Assembly: GCA_019244415.1 (NCBI GenBank)
Contig: JAFASN010000062.1
Span: forward strand, 1-46,788
Direction of reading: 5' to 3'
From: Verrucomicrobiota bacterium
GTDB lineage: Bacteria > Verrucomicrobiota > Verrucomicrobiia > Chthoniobacterales > UBA10450
Length of the DNA stretch: 46,788 nucleotides
Notes under the pieces: generated by a model
The model's input: the letters and a program-made list of their open reading frames with translations, nothing else
Databases searched by the model: none
What the model was told of the DNA's origin: nothing
Shown here: positions 16,892 to 26,784 of the stretch, piece by piece
Position numbering within the stretch: position 1 is the first letter of the stretch
Layout of the letters: each line of letters starts with the position of its first letter
Position numbers and translations under genes: made by a program

Positions 16892-18382
16892 ATGAACACT
16901 CACCGGCTGTTCGTCTGTCTTGTCGCGCTCGCCATTGCACTAGCGGCTCCGAGTTTTATACGAGCCGACGATCTCTCCGACATCAAAGCGCAGATCGCGC
17001 AGGGGCACGAGGAGAATGTGAAGCGGCTGCATGATTGGATCGCGAACGTGTCGATCGCGGCGGAGGACCGCGGCTATCCGCAAGGGGCTGAGTACATGGC
17101 GCAGCTGGCGCGCGATGCGGGATTTCAGCACGCAGAGGTGGTGCCGACGGAGGGCAAGCCGGGCGTGTTTGCGAGGCTGGACGCGGGCGCGCCGAAGACG
17201 GTCGGCCTGTACTTTATGTATGACGTGAAGCAGTTCGACCCGAAAGAATGGACGTCGTCTCCGACGGATGCGCAGATTGTGGACAAGCCGGGCTTCGGCA
17301 AGGTGATCGTCGGGCGCGGCGCGGTGAACCAGAAAGGGCCGGAGTCGGCATTTCTGGCGGCGCTGCACGCGATCAAAGGCGCGGGCGAGACCCTGCCGGT
17401 GAATCTCGTCCTGGTGGCGGAAGGTGAGGAAGAAATTGGGTCGCCGCACATTGGCACGATTGTGCATAAGCCGGAGGTCGAAGCGGCCCTGAAGAAGTGC
17501 GTCGGCATCTTCATGCCTTCGGCTGCTCAGGATCGGCAGGGAAATGTAACGGTGAGTTTGGGCGCGAAGGGCGTGATCGAGTGCCAGTTGATCGCGAGTG
17601 GCGACAAGTGGGGACGCGGTCCCGGCAAGGACATTCACTCGTCGCTTAAGGCAATGGTCGATTCGCCCGCGTGGCATCTGGTGCACGCGCTGAACACGCT
17701 CGTCTCGCCTGATGGCAACGAGATCACGATTGATAACTATCCCAAGCCGCGGCCGCTCACCGCTGAGGAAAAGAGGATGATCGCTGACGTTGCGAAGCAG
17801 CGGAGTGAAGCCGAAGTGAAGAAGGAGTTCCGCGTGCAGCATTGGATCGATGATTTGCCGTTTGCGCAGGCGGAGGAACGGCTGGAATCGCAGCCGACGG
17901 TGAACATTGAAGGTTTGGTCGCCGGCTACACCGGCCCCGGCGGCAAGACGGTTTTGCCGCATCGAGCCGAGGCGAAGCTCGACCTGCGACTCGTCCCCGG
18001 CATGAAAAAGGATGAGGCCGCGGCGGCACTGAAAGCGTATCTTGCGAAGCACGGGTTCGGCGACATTGAGGTGAACGTGAGCGGCGGCTACGACCCAACG
18101 ACTACCCCGGCAGATGCGCCACTGATCCAATCGCAACTCGCCACTTATAAAGCGGTCGGCATTGAGCCACTGCTCTGGCCCTGGAATGCTGGTTCGTATC
18201 CCGGCTACGTGTTCACGAATCCGCCGCTGAGCCTGGCGGCGGGACATTTTGGGCTCGGGTTCGGCACGGGCGCGCACGCACCGGATGAATATTACGTGAT
18301 TGAGTCCACCAATCCGAAAGTGCGGGGCTACGACGGCGCGGCGATGTCGTTCGTGGAATACCTGTACGAGCTGGCGAAATGA
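16892..18382 (+). CDS. Secreted M20-family peptidase-like protein with substituted metal ligands
   Basis: 496 residues from ATG at 16892, chosen because it gives a clean signal peptide (LFVCLVALAIALAAPSFIRA); the frame is open 20 codons upstream. The M20 dipeptidase fold is recognisable: GRGAVNQKG, AEGEEEIGSPH with Glu179/Glu180, the dimerisation motif KDIHSS, and C-terminal GAHAPDEYY. The first metal-ligand motif, normally H-x-D, reads FMYDV (Met109 for His). The bridging Asp in GRGxxDDKG is Asn146. It may still bind one metal, use a different chemistry, or be inactive. Monocistronic. Confidence 0.87.
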   Translation: MNTHRLFVCLVALAIALAAPSFIRADDLSDIKAQIAQGHEENVKRLHDWIANVSIAAEDRGYPQGAEYMAQLARDAGFQHAEVVPTEGKPGVFARLDAGAPKTVGLYFMYDVKQFDPKEWTSSPTDAQIVDKPGFGKVIVGRGAVNQKGPESAFLAALHAIKGAGETLPVNLVLVAEGEEEIGSPHIGTIVHKPEVEAALKKCVGIFMPSAAQDRQGNVTVSLGAKGVIECQLIASGDKWGRGPGKDIHSSLKAMVDSPAWHLVHALNTLVSPDGNEITIDNYPKPRPLTAEEKRMIADVAKQRSEAEVKKEFRVQHWIDDLPFAQAEERLESQPTVNIEGLVAGYTGPGGKTVLPHRAEAKLDLRLVPGMKKDEAAAALKAYLAKHGFGDIEVNVSGGYDPTTTPADAPLIQSQLATYKAVGIEPLLWPWNAGSYPGYVFTNPPLSLAAGHFGLGFGTGAHAPDEYYVIESTNPKVRGYDGAAMSFVEYLYELAK

Positions 18383-18661
18383 GCGATCGGCTGTCCGGGA
18401 GCGTTAGTACGGAAGAGCAAACTCGCGTACTTAACGGTTTCGGCGAAAAGGTCGCTATTCATTTTCGATGGCGAAGCCACTGGTGGTCAGCTGACGCTTT
18501 CCATTCTCGTGACGCAGGCGCCTGATAGCCTTACATCGGAAACAACAGCAACGCAGACAAGCTCCGAAGCAAAGACCAACGGCTCAAAATTGAGTACCGC
18601 TCGCCCGCATTGCTGCGCGCATGGAACTCCTGCGTGCCCCCACTGCCTCGCTTGCTGCGCT

Positions 18662-19669
18662 TCATGGCTGACCAGAGCCGCCGCTTGAACCGTAGATGTT
18701 CCCGTTAGCGAAACTCGCGTCGCTCGCGGCGAGCTGCACGTAGATGGAAGCCAGCTCAGCGGGTTGTCCGGGACGGCCGAGTGGTGTGTCGCCACCGAAT
18801 TTTTTTACTTTCTCCTGGGTGGCGCCCCCACTGATCTGCAATGGTGTCCATATTGGCCCAGGCGCGACGCCGTTGACCCGAATGCCTTTAGGCCCAAGCT
18901 GCTTCGCCAGCGATTTCACGTAGTTCATCGTTGCCGCTTTCGTCTGCGCATAATCGTAGAGATTGGCCGAAGGATCATACGCCTGTTCTGAGGTCGTCCC
19001 GATGATGACGGACCCGGGCTTTAGATGCGGCAGCGCCGCTTTGATGATCCAGAAAGGCGCGTAGATGTTTGTTTTCATCGTCGCGTCAAAATCTTCGCTG
19101 GACATGTCCATAATCGACTCGCGCGCCTGCTGGCGTCCGGCGTTGTTCACCAGAATATCGAGACCGCCAAGCTCCCTCACGGCATCGGCTACCAGCTTAG
19201 TACAGAAGCTTTCCTGGCGGAGATCGCCCGGCAGCGCGACCGCTTTGCGCCCGGCTTCTTTAATAAGCGCGATAACTTCATCCGCATCCGGCTGTTCTGT
19301 TGGGAAATAATTGATCGCGACATCGGCGCCTTCGCGGGCGTAGGCGATGGCGGCAGCGCGACCCATGCCCGAGTCGCCGCCAGTGATCAGCGCCTTTCTT
19401 CCGAGCAATCGGCCCGAGCCCTTGTAACTCTTTTCACCGTGATCCGGGCGCGGGTCCATCTTGCCGACGAGGCCCGGCCACGGCTGTTCTTGACTTTTGA
19501 ATGGCGGCTTCGCGTACTTTGAGGTGGGGTCTTGTAACTGTTCAGGTGACATAGGTTTTTCGGTTGCACTTGGGTTGACGGCAAAGGCGCGTGAAACAGC
19601 AGCGGCAGCCAGACCTGCTCCAAGGCCGCCAATGACGCGCCGGCGAGTGATTGAGTTTTCTTCATTCAT
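18662..19669 (-). CDS. Tat-exported short-chain dehydrogenase (YhxC/GSP39-like)
   Basis: 335 residues. The N-terminus has a twin-arginine signal (ITRRRVIGGLGAGLAAAAVSRAFA). The mature part opens with a long lead including PPFKSQEQPWPG, seen in the YdaD/GSP39-type SDRs. Then come the cofactor motif TGGDSGMGR, NNAGRQQ and the catalytic YAQTK. The end, NIYGSSGGSGQP, is typical of that subgroup. Relatives are usually cytosolic stress-linked oxidoreductases, so the Tat signal is notable. Minus strand, 185 bases downstream of the mutS stop codon is not shared with it: it lies between mutS and the M20-like gene and converges with the latter. Confidence 0.9.
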   Translation of the reverse strand: MNEENSITRRRVIGGLGAGLAAAAVSRAFAVNPSATEKPMSPEQLQDPTSKYAKPPFKSQEQPWPGLVGKMDPRPDHGEKSYKGSGRLLGRKALITGGDSGMGRAAAIAYAREGADVAINYFPTEQPDADEVIALIKEAGRKAVALPGDLRQESFCTKLVADAVRELGGLDILVNNAGRQQARESIMDMSSEDFDATMKTNIYAPFWIIKAALPHLKPGSVIIGTTSEQAYDPSANLYDYAQTKAATMNYVKSLAKQLGPKGIRVNGVAPGPIWTPLQISGGATQEKVKKFGGDTPLGRPGQPAELASIYVQLAASDASFANGNIYGSSGGSGQP

Positions 19670-19854
19670 ACAGTTTTCGGCTTTCCTTCGCCGCAGCGGG
19701 CAAACCGCGGCTAAGAATCACTCGCGCCCGGGCAAGCGATTGGATGCTAGTTTCCGGAGAAGAAGTTTACCCTTTGCGCGCCTGCCAGGGAGAGATCCGC
19801 TGATCTTAGCTTATTACCGCGGCTCGGAAGCACCCGAAGAGACGTCAACTGACT

Positions 19855-22362
19855 TCACAGCAAATCCAACTGCGGTTTCTCGCTTTTCGGCCAGATTGTC
19901 TTCTTACCGCGTTTCGTTCTAGGCTGCGTCGAGCTCGCCCCATTTGGGTTCTCCAGGTGCGCGAGGATGTCTTTCGCGCGCGCGAGAATTTCGCGGGGTA
20001 ATCCTGCCAGCCGCGCCACCTGGATCCCGTAGCTTTTGTCCGCACCACCGGGAACGATTTTGCGCAGGAAAATAATCTGCTCATTCCACTCGCGCACCGC
20101 TACGTTGAAATTCACAACTCCGCTGCGTTGTGATGCCAGCTTCGTCAGCTCGTGGTAATGGGTGGCGAAGAGAGTACGCGCCTTGATCGTGTCATGCAGA
20201 AACTCCGCCACGCTCCATGCGATCGATAGCCCGTCGAAGGTCGAAGTACCGCGCCCGATTTCATCCAGCACCACCAGGCTGCGCTCAGTCGCGTTGTTCA
20301 CGATGTTCGCCGTCTCGTTCATCTCCACCATGAAGGTGGATTGCCCGCGCGAGAGATCATCGCTCGCGCCTGCCCTCACAAAAATACGATCAACCAGTCC
20401 GATCTCGGCCGCGGCCGCCGGCACAAAGCTGCCGATTTGGGCTAACAGGACGATCAACGCGACCTGCCGGACGTAGGTTGATTTACCGGCCATATTCGGG
20501 CCGGTGATGATCGCCAGCCGCAACTTGTCGCCGTCCAGCTCGGTATCGTTAGGCACGAACTTTTCTTCGGCCAGATTCTGGTCGAGTACGGGGTGGCGCC
20601 CATCGCGAATGATGAGCCGCCGCGTTTCATTCAGCACCGGGCGCGAGTAGTTAAACAGCCGTGCCGTTTCGGCCAGCCCGCAGAGTACATCAAGCGTGGC
20701 AATGGCTTCCGCCGTTTGCTGCAAGGAGTCGAGCTCGCTCAAAACGTCGTCGCGCAGCTCCGTAAAAAGCTGGTACTCGAGATTCCGCGCCTGCTCGTCC
20801 GCGCCGAGGATCTTCGCTTCTATTTCCTTCAACTCCGGCGTGACGAAACGCTCGCCGCCGACAGTCGTTTGCTTGCGCGTGTAATGCCCGGGCACGCTCG
20901 CCAGGTTCGATTTCGTCACTTCAATGAAGTAGCCGAAGACGGAGTTGAAGCGTACTTTCAGCGACTTAATGCCCGTCGCCGCAATCTCCCGCTCTTGAAG
21001 CGAGTTGATCCAGGCTTTGCCTTCGCGCGAAGCACACCGGAGCTCGTCCAGATGCTTATCAAATCCATCGCGGAAAATGCCGCCGTCCTTCAGGGCCAGC
21101 GGTGGGTCATCGACGAGCGCGCGCTCCAGCCCGGCCGCCAGCTCCGGCATTTCGCGGATTTGGTTTTGCAGGACGTGGCGCAAGCTTCCAGCGTGTGCGG
21201 CCAACGGAACGCCTGCTTCAGCTTTGCCAAAATCCGCTGCTTCATTCAGCCGTTGCAGCTCGCGCTTCAGCTCCGGGATCTGGTTCAGCGATATCTTGAG
21301 CGCGACGAGATCGCGCGCGTTGCCCGATGCCTGCGACAATCGCCCGGCCGCGCGCTCGATGTCACGAATCGATTTCAGCTTCGCGCGCAACGCCGCGAGT
21401 AAATCAGCGTGCTCGACCAAATCCGCGATTAACTCTCCCCGGCAATTCAGCTCACCCAAATTGCGGAGTGGTTGTAGAATCCAGCGCCGTAATTTGCGCG
21501 CGCCCATCGGCGTGCTCGTGCGGTCGAGCGCATCGAGCAAGCTCGTCCCGCGCGTTTCCGTCAGGCCCAGGTTCGCCTGCGTCGCGGCGTCGAGAACTAC
21601 GTACTCACCCGCTGATTCGCAATGCAGCCCGCGCAGATGATCGATCCGCCGCCGCAGATGATGTTTGAGATAATGCACAATGGCACCAGCGGCGCCGATC
21701 GCGGCCGGCATTTCGCCGCAGCCAAATCCATCGAGCGATTTCGTTTGGAAATGCTCGCATAACGTGAACGTAGCCTGGTCGAGTAAAAAGGCGTAGCTCT
21801 CGTGCTCCAGCGTCCCCTCGATTTCGCCGAACCTGTCACGCTGTTCCTCGCTCACCAGCAACTCGGCCGGCTGCACCCGCGCCAGCTCGTCCATCAGCGC
21901 CTCGCGGGTCCGCGTCTGCGTGATCCGGAATTCACCGGTCGTTAAATCGGCGTAGGCAAAGCCGAACGCGTCGTCGTGTTCGTAAATTGCTCCGAGATAA
22001 TTTGCGCGTTTCACTTCGAGCAAATCGAGATCGCTCACCGTCCCTGCGCTGATGATCTGTGTGATGTCGCGCGTGACGATGCGCCCAGGGCGCGGCTCGC
22101 TTGTCTGGTCGCAAATGGCGACGCGCTTGCCGGCCTTAATCAGTTTCGCGATGTAATTCTGCGCCGCGTGATACGGTACGCCGCACATCGGGACGCCGTT
22201 GCGTTTGGTCAGCGCCACGTTCAGCAGACCCGCGGCCTCTTTCGCGTCCTCGAAGAACAATTCGTAGAAATCACCCAGCCGGAACAGCAGCAGCGTATCG
22301 GGCGGAATGCTCGCGCGCAGCCGCTGGTACTGCTGCATCATCGGGGTGAGCGCATCCGCCAT
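19855..22362 (-). CDS. mutS: DNA mismatch repair protein MutS
   Basis: 835 residues from ATG at 22362 (MADALTPMMQQYQRL). The frame is open 30 codons further, but the extension is unlike MutS. Domain I has the mismatch-reading motif GDFYELFFEDA, followed by the connector, lever (core) and clamp regions. The ATPase has Walker A GPNMAGKST, the signature STFMVEMNE, Walker B SLVVLDEIGRGTS and FATHYHEL. The C-terminal helix-turn-helix GIQVARLAGLP is present. It recognises mismatches and recruits MutL. Transcribed alone on the minus strand, divergent from the permease gene. Confidence 0.97.
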   Translation of the reverse strand: MADALTPMMQQYQRLRASIPPDTLLLFRLGDFYELFFEDAKEAAGLLNVALTKRNGVPMCGVPYHAAQNYIAKLIKAGKRVAICDQTSEPRPGRIVTRDITQIISAGTVSDLDLLEVKRANYLGAIYEHDDAFGFAYADLTTGEFRITQTRTREALMDELARVQPAELLVSEEQRDRFGEIEGTLEHESYAFLLDQATFTLCEHFQTKSLDGFGCGEMPAAIGAAGAIVHYLKHHLRRRIDHLRGLHCESAGEYVVLDAATQANLGLTETRGTSLLDALDRTSTPMGARKLRRWILQPLRNLGELNCRGELIADLVEHADLLAALRAKLKSIRDIERAAGRLSQASGNARDLVALKISLNQIPELKRELQRLNEAADFGKAEAGVPLAAHAGSLRHVLQNQIREMPELAAGLERALVDDPPLALKDGGIFRDGFDKHLDELRCASREGKAWINSLQEREIAATGIKSLKVRFNSVFGYFIEVTKSNLASVPGHYTRKQTTVGGERFVTPELKEIEAKILGADEQARNLEYQLFTELRDDVLSELDSLQQTAEAIATLDVLCGLAETARLFNYSRPVLNETRRLIIRDGRHPVLDQNLAEEKFVPNDTELDGDKLRLAIITGPNMAGKSTYVRQVALIVLLAQIGSFVPAAAAEIGLVDRIFVRAGASDDLSRGQSTFMVEMNETANIVNNATERSLVVLDEIGRGTSTFDGLSIAWSVAEFLHDTIKARTLFATHYHELTKLASQRSGVVNFNVAVREWNEQIIFLRKIVPGGADKSYGIQVARLAGLPREILARAKDILAHLENPNGASSTQPRTKRGKKTIWPKSEKPQLDLL

Positions 22363-22528
22363 CGGCCGAGTATGCCGGAGCCAGCAGGGCAAGGCAAAGT
22401 CGCGTTCGTCAAATGGTGGCCGCCGGACGGGCCGTAAATTTACCTTCTTCAAGCAGACAACAATTGACCGCAGCGGCGTCTTTTAGCTGAATCTGCTGCG
22501 GCCTCGGCCTGCATCTTTTCGATCAGCT

Positions 22529-24949
22529 ATGACGACCGATTTCCGTTTTGCCGTGCGTCAGCTTCTCAAATCGCCGGCGTTCACCGCGCTCGCCGTACTC
22601 ACACTCGCGCTCGGCATTGGACTGAACACCGCAATTTTCAGCCTGATCAACGACCTCTTCCTTCGCGGTCTGCCGTTCAAAGAACCGGCGCGGCTCCTTC
22701 ACGTTTACTCGCACGCGAAGACCCAAACGGTCGATTTCCCGCTCTCCGCGCCGCGCTTCATTCATTTCCGAGATGGCCAGACTGTCTTTTCAGGTTTCGC
22801 GGCGGAGAATGGCCTGGCTGCCACCATCACCGGCCTCGGTGATGCCTTTCAGATCCCAATCTTCAAGGCCACCGCGAACTGGTTCGACGTACTCGGGTTT
22901 CGTCCCGTTCTCGGCCGCACGTTTTTGCCTGGCGAAGAAGAAGGCGCCGATGTCGCCATAATTACGGAACGATTTTGGAAAGCACGGCTCGGGGGCGATC
23001 CGAATGTGATCGGGCGCGCAATCACGCTCGACGGAGTGCCGCACACAATTGTCGGCGTCATTCCCACCCTGCCCGTGTCGTGGGTGGGCCCGAATGCCGG
23101 TATCTGGACCACCAAGCCGTTCGTGATTCCGGGTTTTTCACACGAGCGAATGATGCGCGGCACAGCGTTTCTGCGCGCCGTCGGCCGTCTCAAACGCGGC
23201 GTGACGATTGAGCAGGCGAAGGCGGCTTTGGACGCGCTCGAGAACAGCTACCGCGCTGACCATCCGGAGAAGATAGATGCCCAAGCGACAACGGTGATTA
23301 AGACGCTGCCCGAAGACGTTACCGAAAATCTTCGCCCCGCGTTCGCGACGTTGCTGGCAGCGGTCGCATTCGTGTTGCTGATCGCGTGCAGCAATGTCGC
23401 CAATCTGCTGCTCGTTAGGTTTAGCGCACGCCGTCGCGAGATTTCGTTGCGGATGGCACTTGGCGCGAGCCGCAGCAGCGTCGTCCGCCTCTTTGTTTTT
23501 GAAAGTGTGCTGATTGGTCTGCTCGCGGGAGTTCTCGGCGCGGCGCTGGCCTGGAAACTCGTGCCGCTTGTGCCGGCACTGGCGTCGAATTTTTTGCCCA
23601 TTGAAGTCGGCGCGGCGACCGCGGTTTCCGTTCCCGTGCTCGTATTCACGGTCGCGCTGTCGTTTCTCACCGGACTCGTCATGGGCGTTTATCCGGCGTG
23701 GCAAAGTTCACGCACGGACATCGTCGATGCGCTCAAGGAGGGCGGCCGCGGGACAGCGGGAAGCGTGCGGCAGCAACGTTTTCGCAAGGTTTTGGTCGGC
23801 GCGCAGGTTGCGCTTTCGGTCACGCTGCTGGCCGGCGCGTCTTTGCTGATCGCCAGTTTCATTCGCCTCAGCCACCAAGATCCAGGATTCAAATATGAAA
23901 ATCTGTGGCTTGGGTTTACGATTGTGCCGGAAGCACAGTACCCCGACAAGCCATCGCGGACGCGCCTCGTGGAGAAGCTTCAGAATGCCCTTCGCGCGTC
24001 GCCCGGAATCGATGACGTCGCAATTGGTACCGGGTTTCCCCTCGTCGGCGGGGGTGGTGGCGCGACCCTTTACGCACGCGCCGATCGCGATGTGCCGCCC
24101 GTCGCGGAACGCAAAGGCGCGCCCGAGAACGATGTGACGCCCGGCTGGTTTCACGCGCTTGGCATTCCGCTCATCGCTGGCCGCGACTTCAATGAGCAGG
24201 ACTCTTTCGACCACCCGAACGTGATCATCATTAGCGCATCCGGCGCGAAGACAGTTTTCGGGAACGAAAACCCGATCGGGAAAACACTACTCATCACGAG
24301 CGGCAGCATTCCGGCCGAGATTGTCGGGGTCGTGGGGGACGTTCGTTCCGTGCAATTGAATCAAAAGAACGAGATGGAATTCTACCAGCCATTCGCGCAG
24401 GGAAATTTTCCGTTTTTCGGCATCGCTGTTCGCAGCTCATTGCCGGTCCAAACGACCACGCGCGCAGTGCAAACCGCATTGCGCGCGATCGATCCGGGAC
24501 TCGCGATCATTCAACCGCAAGCCTTCAGCGAAGTGATGGCGCAGGCGCTCGGCCAGGCGAAATTGATGATGGCATTACTCGGCGTCTTCGCCGCAGCGGC
24601 ATTGCTTCTCGCCACGGTGGGCATTTACGGCGCAGTGGCTTACACGGTCGAGCAACGCACGGGGGAAATCGGCGTACGCATGGCGCTCGGCGCGCAAAAA
24701 CGCGACGTGCTCGGGCTGGTCGTTTCCCAGGGAATGAAGCCGGTGGTGCTCGGCCTTGCCATCGGTCTGGCGGCCGCGCTTCTCATTGGCAGGCTCATTA
24801 AAACTCAGCTCTACGAGGTTTCCGCTTACAATCCGGTTCTGCTGAGTACGACGATCGTCATCCTCGGCCTCGCGGCGTTGCTGGCCTGTCTCTTCCCAGC
24901 GCATCGCGCTACGCTCGTTAACCCGGTGGAAGCGTTGCGTTCAGAATAG
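22529..24949 (+). CDS. ADOP-type ABC permease (MacB/FtsX family, duplicated)
   Basis: 806 residues. It starts DFRFAVRQLLKSPAFTALAVLTLALGIGLNTAIFSLIN, the hallmark opening of the acidobacterial duplicated orphan permease family. There are two MacB periplasmic core regions and two FtsX-type membrane bundles (around residues 270-400 and 670-800), including ACSNVANLLLVRFSARRREISLRMALGASR and its repeat TGEIGVRMALGAQKRD. No ATPase gene is adjacent, as usual for these orphans. Likely role: export of small molecules or envelope work using a distant ATPase. Divergent from mutS. Confidence 0.93.
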   Translation: MTTDFRFAVRQLLKSPAFTALAVLTLALGIGLNTAIFSLINDLFLRGLPFKEPARLLHVYSHAKTQTVDFPLSAPRFIHFRDGQTVFSGFAAENGLAATITGLGDAFQIPIFKATANWFDVLGFRPVLGRTFLPGEEEGADVAIITERFWKARLGGDPNVIGRAITLDGVPHTIVGVIPTLPVSWVGPNAGIWTTKPFVIPGFSHERMMRGTAFLRAVGRLKRGVTIEQAKAALDALENSYRADHPEKIDAQATTVIKTLPEDVTENLRPAFATLLAAVAFVLLIACSNVANLLLVRFSARRREISLRMALGASRSSVVRLFVFESVLIGLLAGVLGAALAWKLVPLVPALASNFLPIEVGAATAVSVPVLVFTVALSFLTGLVMGVYPAWQSSRTDIVDALKEGGRGTAGSVRQQRFRKVLVGAQVALSVTLLAGASLLIASFIRLSHQDPGFKYENLWLGFTIVPEAQYPDKPSRTRLVEKLQNALRASPGIDDVAIGTGFPLVGGGGGATLYARADRDVPPVAERKGAPENDVTPGWFHALGIPLIAGRDFNEQDSFDHPNVIIISASGAKTVFGNENPIGKTLLITSGSIPAEIVGVVGDVRSVQLNQKNEMEFYQPFAQGNFPFFGIAVRSSLPVQTTTRAVQTALRAIDPGLAIIQPQAFSEVMAQALGQAKLMMALLGVFAAAALLLATVGIYGAVAYTVEQRTGEIGVRMALGAQKRDVLGLVVSQGMKPVVLGLAIGLAAALLIGRLIKTQLYEVSAYNPVLLSTTIVILGLAALLACLFPAHRATLVNPVEALRSE

Positions 24950-24969
24950 CGGCGCGGGTACTTTCGTAA

Positions 24970-25872
24970 TTAGACGACGCAGACGCCTTCGTTCGCAGTT
25001 CGTTCGCCGTACAATTGCGAAAGCCGCTTGGTCATCGCGCCGATTTCACCTTTGCCAATCATGCGGCCGTCAACTTCAACGACGCCGGCTAGCTCGCCCA
25101 TTGTGCCGGTGCAAAACATCTCGTTAGCTGCGTAAACATCTTCGATGGTGAGGTCGCGTTCGGTGTGCGGGATTTTTTCCGCCCGGCAGATTTCCAGCAC
25201 CGTCGCGCGCGTGATTCCCTCCGGGCAGGCGACAACACGCGACGTTCGTACTTCGCCGGCAGCTTGTACTATGAACACGTGCGTCGCGTTCGTCTCAGCG
25301 ATGAAACCGCGCGTATCGAGCATGAGGGCGTCATCAGCGCCGGCATTGTTCGCCTCAATCTTCGCCAGAATCGAGTTGAGCAAATTGGCGTGGTGAATTC
25401 GCGCGTCGAGAACTTCCGGCGGCGGCCGGCGGATTTTGCTCGTGATCAACTTCAGCCCGGTTTTCGCGTAAACCGGCGCTTTGAATTCGGCCAGTACGAT
25501 CAGGGTGGGCCCGCTTTGATTTAATCGCGGATCCATTCCCGAAGTGATCTTCACCCCGCGGCTGAGCGTCAGGCGAATGTGCACGCCGTCCTGCATCTTG
25601 TTAGCCGCGAGCGTGCGCTGAATTTCGCCGACGATTTTCTCGTGTGACGGAATCTCGGCGAATGCGAGTGCGCGCGCCGAACGTTCCAGCCGGTCAAGAT
25701 GTTCGTGCAGCTTGAATATTCGCCCGTTGTAAAGGCGCAACCCTTCCCAAACCGCGTCGCCGCCCTGCACCACGGAATCAAACGGACTCACGCCAGCTTC
25801 ATCGCGATGCACCAGCCGGCCGTTGATGTTCACGATCAGGTCGCGATTACGTGGATCGAATTTCTGAAGCAT
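24970..25872 (-). CDS. Class IV aminotransferase-fold protein lacking the PLP lysine
   Basis: 300 residues, full-length class IV (IlvE / D-amino acid aminotransferase) fold. Conserved parts are RGVKITSGMDPR, FIAETNATHVF (Glu193) and CTGTMGELAGV. In characterised members the PLP Schiff-base lysine sits in IKSLNLL-type motifs; here the aligned stretch is ARIHHANLLNSILAK, with His160 at the lysine position. The codons are clearly CAC CAC. It may be a non-PLP offshoot or use a shifted residue. It follows the sulfotransferase-like gene by 50 bases on the same strand, so the two are probably one operon. Annotation as a branched-chain aminotransferase would be unsafe. Confidence 0.87.
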   Translation of the reverse strand: MLQKFDPRNRDLIVNINGRLVHRDEAGVSPFDSVVQGGDAVWEGLRLYNGRIFKLHEHLDRLERSARALAFAEIPSHEKIVGEIQRTLAANKMQDGVHIRLTLSRGVKITSGMDPRLNQSGPTLIVLAEFKAPVYAKTGLKLITSKIRRPPPEVLDARIHHANLLNSILAKIEANNAGADDALMLDTRGFIAETNATHVFIVQAAGEVRTSRVVACPEGITRATVLEICRAEKIPHTERDLTIEDVYAANEMFCTGTMGELAGVVEVDGRMIGKGEIGAMTKRLSQLYGERTANEGVCVV

Positions 25873-25922
25873 TTTGCTTTGTCGTTATGAGCAGGTGCAA
25901 GGAACTGGAAAGCCGATGCGCT

Positions 25923-26654
25923 CTACTGAAGCCGCATCGGATACAGTTCGTCGTAAATCTCACGGCAGCGTTCGTACATCCCGGAGAAGCGCTCGGGCAC
26001 CATATGTTCTTTCCCAACATACGGCTGAAATCCCGTCGAGCGCTCCACGTCCGCATACCAGTGTTTCGCCCAAATCCCGTCCGTGTCGCGCCGGCCGGGC
26101 GGCCATGAAAGCATCGCCGGGTCAAATCGCACGCCGGCCGCATCGCACAATTTACGCAGCTGAAGCTCGGGCGCGCGCAGCACATCATCGGCGTCAACGA
26201 TCGGCGGATCGCGTTGGAAACGTCTAACGAGATTAAAAATCTCAAGCTGCTGCGGAAAGCCTAGATCTTCGATGCTGAATTTGTCGCACTTCTTCGCGTA
26301 GGAGGCGATGACAGCCGCCGGATTCCGAATCAAAAAACAGTTCGTCACGCTGCGCAGCCAGTCGCGCGCGATTTCCGGGAGCAGATGATGCGTCATCTGC
26401 TTTTGGTAGAAGATGCGAGCGTTCTTCGGCACGGGGCCGGCCAATTGCGCCACGACTTTGCGCCAGTCAGTTTCACTCGCCGCCATGACTTCGCCGGCTT
26501 CCGGGTGCGCCACGCCGGTTTGCTTCAGGTAAAAGCCGTAGAAGGGCTCGTCGATGACCGCCGTGTCGCCCCGCTGGCCCCACGCGCGCATCATGGCCGT
26601 GGAGATATTGCGCGGGCCTGACCACATTGCGATCCGCACTGGCTTCTCGGTCAT
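25923..26654 (-). CDS. Sulfotransferase-like P-loop protein
   Basis: 243 residues. The 5'-PSB-like loop MWSGPRNISTAMMRAW is at residues 10-25, and a 3'-phosphate-binding motif LIRNPAAVIASYAKK lies near 108-122, as in sulfotransferases that use PAPS. Cytosolic, no signal peptide. It is the first gene of a two-gene unit with the aminotransferase-fold protein downstream. From memory, plant proteins called branched-chain-aminotransferase-like carry a related sulfotransferase-like region fused to this same aminotransferase type, which would support a shared function. Substrate unknown. Confidence 0.82.
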   Translation of the reverse strand: MTEKPVRIAMWSGPRNISTAMMRAWGQRGDTAVIDEPFYGFYLKQTGVAHPEAGEVMAASETDWRKVVAQLAGPVPKNARIFYQKQMTHHLLPEIARDWLRSVTNCFLIRNPAAVIASYAKKCDKFSIEDLGFPQQLEIFNLVRRFQRDPPIVDADDVLRAPELQLRKLCDAAGVRFDPAMLSWPPGRRDTDGIWAKHWYADVERSTGFQPYVGKEHMVPERFSGMYERCREIYDELYPMRLQ

Positions 26655-26667
26655 GGGAAGGCCGTCA

Positions 26668-26746
26668 TGTCATGTCGAGCGGTGCCGGGACGTCGGTTAT
26701 CATTGCGTCGAAAGCCAGAGATTCCTCGACTTCGCTCGGAATGACA
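26668..26746. repeat. GAGCGAAG-type inverted-repeat element, copy 3
   Basis: The left end TGTCATGTCGAGCGGTGCCG and the right end CTCGACTTCGCTCGGAATGACA form an imperfect inverted pair across about 79 bases. It lies in the divergent gap between the sulfotransferase-like gene and the S9 peptidase. Confidence 0.75.
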
Positions 26747-26784
26747 ATTGAAGAGACGCAGCGCGCTGCTGTAATCTCGGCGCC

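Noticed and set aside
16940-18277. A 445-codon open frame antisense to the M20-like gene
   Set aside because: Arg/His-rich sequence with no fold signature, opposite a clear gene with a signal peptide and family motifs.
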